Assembly: GCF_900128475.1 (NCBI RefSeq)
Contig: NZ_LT635839.1
Span: 485,113 to 538,805, forward strand
Direction of reading: 5' to 3'
From: Mediterranea massiliensis
Lineage (GTDB): Bacteria > Bacteroidota > Bacteroidia > Bacteroidales > Bacteroidaceae
DNA: 53,693 bases
Made by a program: the position numbers and the translations under genes. Positions 51,683 to 53,693 of the stretch are shown piece by piece (the stretch's first letter is position 1; every line of letters begins with the position of its first letter). Under the pieces are notes generated by a model that did not search any database, was not told the origin of the DNA, and saw nothing but the letters and a program-made list of their open reading frames with translations.

Positions 51683-52567
51683 ATGGAATTACGACAACTG
51701 AAGTATTTCAAGGAAGCCTGTGAGCGGCAGAATTTCTCGGAAGCTGCCCGCGTGCTTCACATTTCCCAAAGTACGCTTTCGCAACAGATCAAGCAGCTGG
51801 AAGACGAGCTGGACGTGCTGCTCTTTGACCGCATCGGCAAGCGCATTGCGCCCACCGAGGCAGGCTGTGCCTTTTTGCCCTATGCCGTCCGGGCCATTCA
51901 CGACGCCGAGGACGGCCGACAGATTATCCGTGACTTAAAGGGTATTGAGACGGGAGTATTGCGTATCGGGGTGACCTACAGCATGAGCCCCCTGCTGATA
52001 GCGGCTCTGAAGCTTTTCTCGGAAGCTCATCCCAAGGTGAAGGTGGAAGTGACGTTCGCCACCTCCGAGGAATTGTTGAAGCGCTTGGACGGCAGCGGTC
52101 CCGACTTTGTGCTTTCTTTCAAGCCGGAAGGGTTGGCGGACGAGTTTAAAACGATTCCGCTCTTTTCTTCGCAACTCAACTTCATCGTCCATCGCTCGCA
52201 TCCGCTGGCCGGTCTTTCTTCCGTCACTCTGAAGCGCCTGACGCGGACGCCGTTGATATTGCCAGCACGTGGATTTGCTACGAGGGAGAAGGTGGAGGAA
52301 TTGTTCCGCCGGCATCAGATGGACCTTGCGGCGTGCATTGAGATAGACGATGTGCACACCATCATTCATGCTTTGAAGAGCGGGCAGTGGGGAACCATCC
52401 TGACGCAGGCAGCCGTCCGCGGGGAGCCGGAACTGGTACAGATCCCTATCCTGTGCAACGACCGTCTGACGTCGCGCGGCTTTCTGTTCTGGCCTCAGGG
52501 AACCTATCGGAAGAAGTCGGCCCTGGCCTTTGCCGATTTCCTGTTGAAGGTGACGGGCGGGCGATAG
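51683..52567 (+). CDS. LysR-family transcriptional regulator
   Basis: A 294-residue LTTR. The N-terminal HTH reads RQLKYFKEACERQNFSEAARVLHISQSTLSQQIKQLEDELDVLLFDR; the effector-binding domain (~90-290) is of the CynR/OxyR-like type. The region around residues 190-215 has no Cys, so it lacks the Cys199/Cys208 disulfide switch of OxyR. It is divergent from the flavodoxin-catalase operon, with 107 bases between starts, which suggests it controls that operon (inference). Confidence 0.9.
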   Translation: MELRQLKYFKEACERQNFSEAARVLHISQSTLSQQIKQLEDELDVLLFDRIGKRIAPTEAGCAFLPYAVRAIHDAEDGRQIIRDLKGIETGVLRIGVTYSMSPLLIAALKLFSEAHPKVKVEVTFATSEELLKRLDGSGPDFVLSFKPEGLADEFKTIPLFSSQLNFIVHRSHPLAGLSSVTLKRLTRTPLILPARGFATREKVEELFRRHQMDLAACIEIDDVHTIIHALKSGQWGTILTQAAVRGEPELVQIPILCNDRLTSRGFLFWPQGTYRKKSALAFADFLLKVTGGR

Positions 52568-52599
52568 CTTAGGGCACATAGGGGAGTGAAACGGTTGAC

Positions 52600-52640
52600 A
52601 ACAAAAAAAGTCTTGAGAAAAGTGGAAACTTCTTTTTGTT
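52600..52640. terminator. Weak bidirectional hairpin
   Basis: AACAAAAAAAGT pairs with ACTTCTTTTTGTT between the convergent LysR gene and MutS-like pseudogene. AT-only stem. Confidence 0.35.
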
Positions 52641-53342
52641 TATAATCCTCCCAATTCCTTTTTTACCAACCAGTATCCGACTTTGGCTTCGGATATCCCT
52701 TGGCGTAGTTGGTAAGAGCATAGGAATTGGCCATTTTCAATTTTTGAATCCATATAATAAAAACAGCATGTCTTGTCTTTTTCAAAATGTTGGGCGTATT
52801 CCAGAATATGGGTAGATATGAGAAGAAATGAGCAATGTAAATATTTCTTAAGTATTTCGTTTACGGCAACAGAAGCCTCGAAAGCATCTTGCGCATTTGT
52901 CCCACGGAACATTTCGTCCAGTATTATCAGGCATCGTTTGCCGGATTTTGCTTTTTGAAGAACTTCTTTTATCCGTAGAATCTCTGCCATAAAATGGCTC
53001 CTGCCATCGCGCAATGAATCCGGAAGATTGATGGATGTATAGATTCCGTCAAAAACCGGACAAGTCATTGATACGGCAGGAACTGGCAAGCCGCAGTGTG
53101 CCAGCTATACAGCAATGGCTATTGCTTTGAGTGTGGTGGATTTGCCGGCCATATTGGAGCCTGTGAAAAAACAGATATTGCCATTGTCCATCTTCCAGTT
53201 ATTCTTGCGCGCTTTTTCAGTGAACGGATGTACAAAGCCATTGATGGAGAAATCCATTGACGTTGTCATTCCCGGACAACAGCAGTAACCTTTGCTGGTG
53301 GCTGTACGGTGTGCGCTACGGCATGCATCCAGTATATAAATA
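52640..53342 (-). pseudogene. MutS-like ATPase, broken by a nonsense codon and an IS insertion
   Basis: The C-terminal part of a MutS-family ATPase (MutS/MutS2-related protein common in Bacteroides). Walker A (TGSNMAGKST) and Walker B (LIILDEMFRGTNAQDAFEA) are present, with the STHILEYA and KVGYWLVKKELGG tail. An in-frame TAG at 53105-53107 interrupts AIAIAV-stop-LAHCGLPVPA; reading through it the frame continues unbroken. The position is probably an aromatic codon in intact relatives. The upstream end is cut by the IS982 copy at 53343, so the 5' part of the gene is lost from this reading frame. Non-functional as read. Confidence 0.88.
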
Positions 53343-53531
53343 ACGTGAGTTCGAAATAAAAATAAATATATTTCAGTGATAATTAGAAACATAGCGATAA
53401 AAGTATTAAATTTATAGTGCTGAATTATAAGATTTAAACGATTACCACTATGTTTCCAGAGTCTAAAGTTACAGAGATTTATTGTATGGCCGATGATTTT
53501 TGCAAGGAATTTACATTGCAACAGGAAAAAT
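53343..53531 (+). mobile_element. Left end of a second IS982-family copy, interrupted
   Basis: The 189 bases are identical to 3169-3357, the left end and first 27 codons of the intact copy. The copy is broken at 53531 by the IS4-family element; the rest lies beyond the window. It truncates the MutS-like gene. Confidence 0.93.
53450..53531 (+). pseudogene. Truncated IS982 transposase
   Basis: The first 27 codons of the transposase (from ATG 53450), cut by the IS4-family insertion. Confidence 0.88.
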
Positions 53532-53693
53532 CACTACTGTCCAATAAAAGTTAGCTAATCGGTCTTTGAAATTATTGAAATACAGTCTTTTAAGCAGTCC
53601 TTTAGAATGAAACGGATTTGAATTCGTAGCTTAGCGGTCAAATTGAAGGCCGCTTATGAACCAAGATAAATACGTATTCGCTCAACTTACCGC
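53532..53693 (+). mobile_element. Second IS4-family copy, partial at window edge
   Basis: Begins CACTACTGTCCAATAAAA, as at the right end of the copy at 19743-21065, but in opposite orientation and with about nine scattered differences in the first 124 bases, so it is an isoform rather than a recent duplicate. Its transposase reads rightward. The flanking AGGAAAAAT is the likely target sequence. Confidence 0.9.
53656..53693 (+). CDS. IS4-family transposase, start only
   Basis: MNQDKYVFAQLTA, identical in protein to the start of the transposase at 19778-20941; the gene runs off the window. Confidence 0.9.
   Translation, partial: MNQDKYVFAQLT

Noticed and set aside
51683..52567. Naming the LysR regulator OxyR
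   Set aside because: It lacks the paired Cys of OxyR in the expected region, so only a family-level call is supported.
3169..53531. A composite transposon bounded by the two IS982 copies
   Set aside because: About 50 kb of mostly housekeeping genes lies between them and the second copy is interrupted; independent insertions explain it better.

Overview
The window looks like a chromosomal segment of a Bacteroides-type gut bacterium (Bacteroidaceae). The main signs are many short lipoprotein signal peptides, Bacteroidetes -7 boxes of the form TAnnTTTG (several with a TTG about 19-20 bases upstream), DUF4251 and BACON-type secreted proteins, a radical SAM/lipoprotein pair of the rSAM_w_lipo type, and IS982- and IS4-family elements. 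The species cannot be fixed from the sequence alone. No tRNA, rRNA or CRISPR was seen.

Layout. 1-2.75 kb: end of an ADP-forming acyl-CoA synthetase, then a lipoprotein and a radical SAM/SPASM enzyme that overlap by four bases. 2.9-4.2 kb: a 22-bp tandem array and an intact IS982-family element with a 7-bp target duplication. 4.2-7 kb: a large lipoprotein, a MITE-like element and a small zinc-finger membrane protein. 7.3-13.05 kb: a five-gene leftward operon of envelope proteins (three small LPP20/FlgT-like proteins, a BACON/LamG lipoprotein, a transglutaminase-like protein), preceded by a structured RNA or leader and a 52-bp palindrome. 13.7-19.1 kb: a ComM-like ATPase, a thioredoxin-like lipoprotein lacking the first active-site Cys, an OmpA/TPR lipoprotein, and XerD. 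19.3-24.9 kb: aroQ, an IS4-family insertion, pyk, an O-methyltransferase, rbfA and a LolC/E-like permease. 25-29.1 kb: a YfhO-like membrane protein, then the divergent mtn-luxS operon. 29.6-32.7 kb: an SDR enzyme, then an acyl-CoA synthetase with an XRE-cupin regulator. 32.9-39.5 kb: a tripartite RND efflux operon with a divergent AraC regulator. 39.5-41.3 kb: small envelope proteins. 41.3-41.8 kb: two more 22/23-bp arrays. 41.8-49.4 kb: a secreted GH2 beta-galactosidase, rpsO, typA/bipA, a lipoprotein nitroreductase and a small lipoprotein. 49.6-52.6 kb: a flavodoxin-catalase operon with a divergent LysR regulator. 52.6 kb to the end: a MutS-like gene broken by a nonsense codon and an IS982 copy, which is itself interrupted by a second IS4-family copy.

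Things most worth a second look: the radical SAM/lipoprotein pair, the five-gene envelope operon with its structured leader, the three degenerate 22-23-bp intergenic arrays that share a GCTT core but otherwise differ, and the nested IS disruption of the MutS-like gene.
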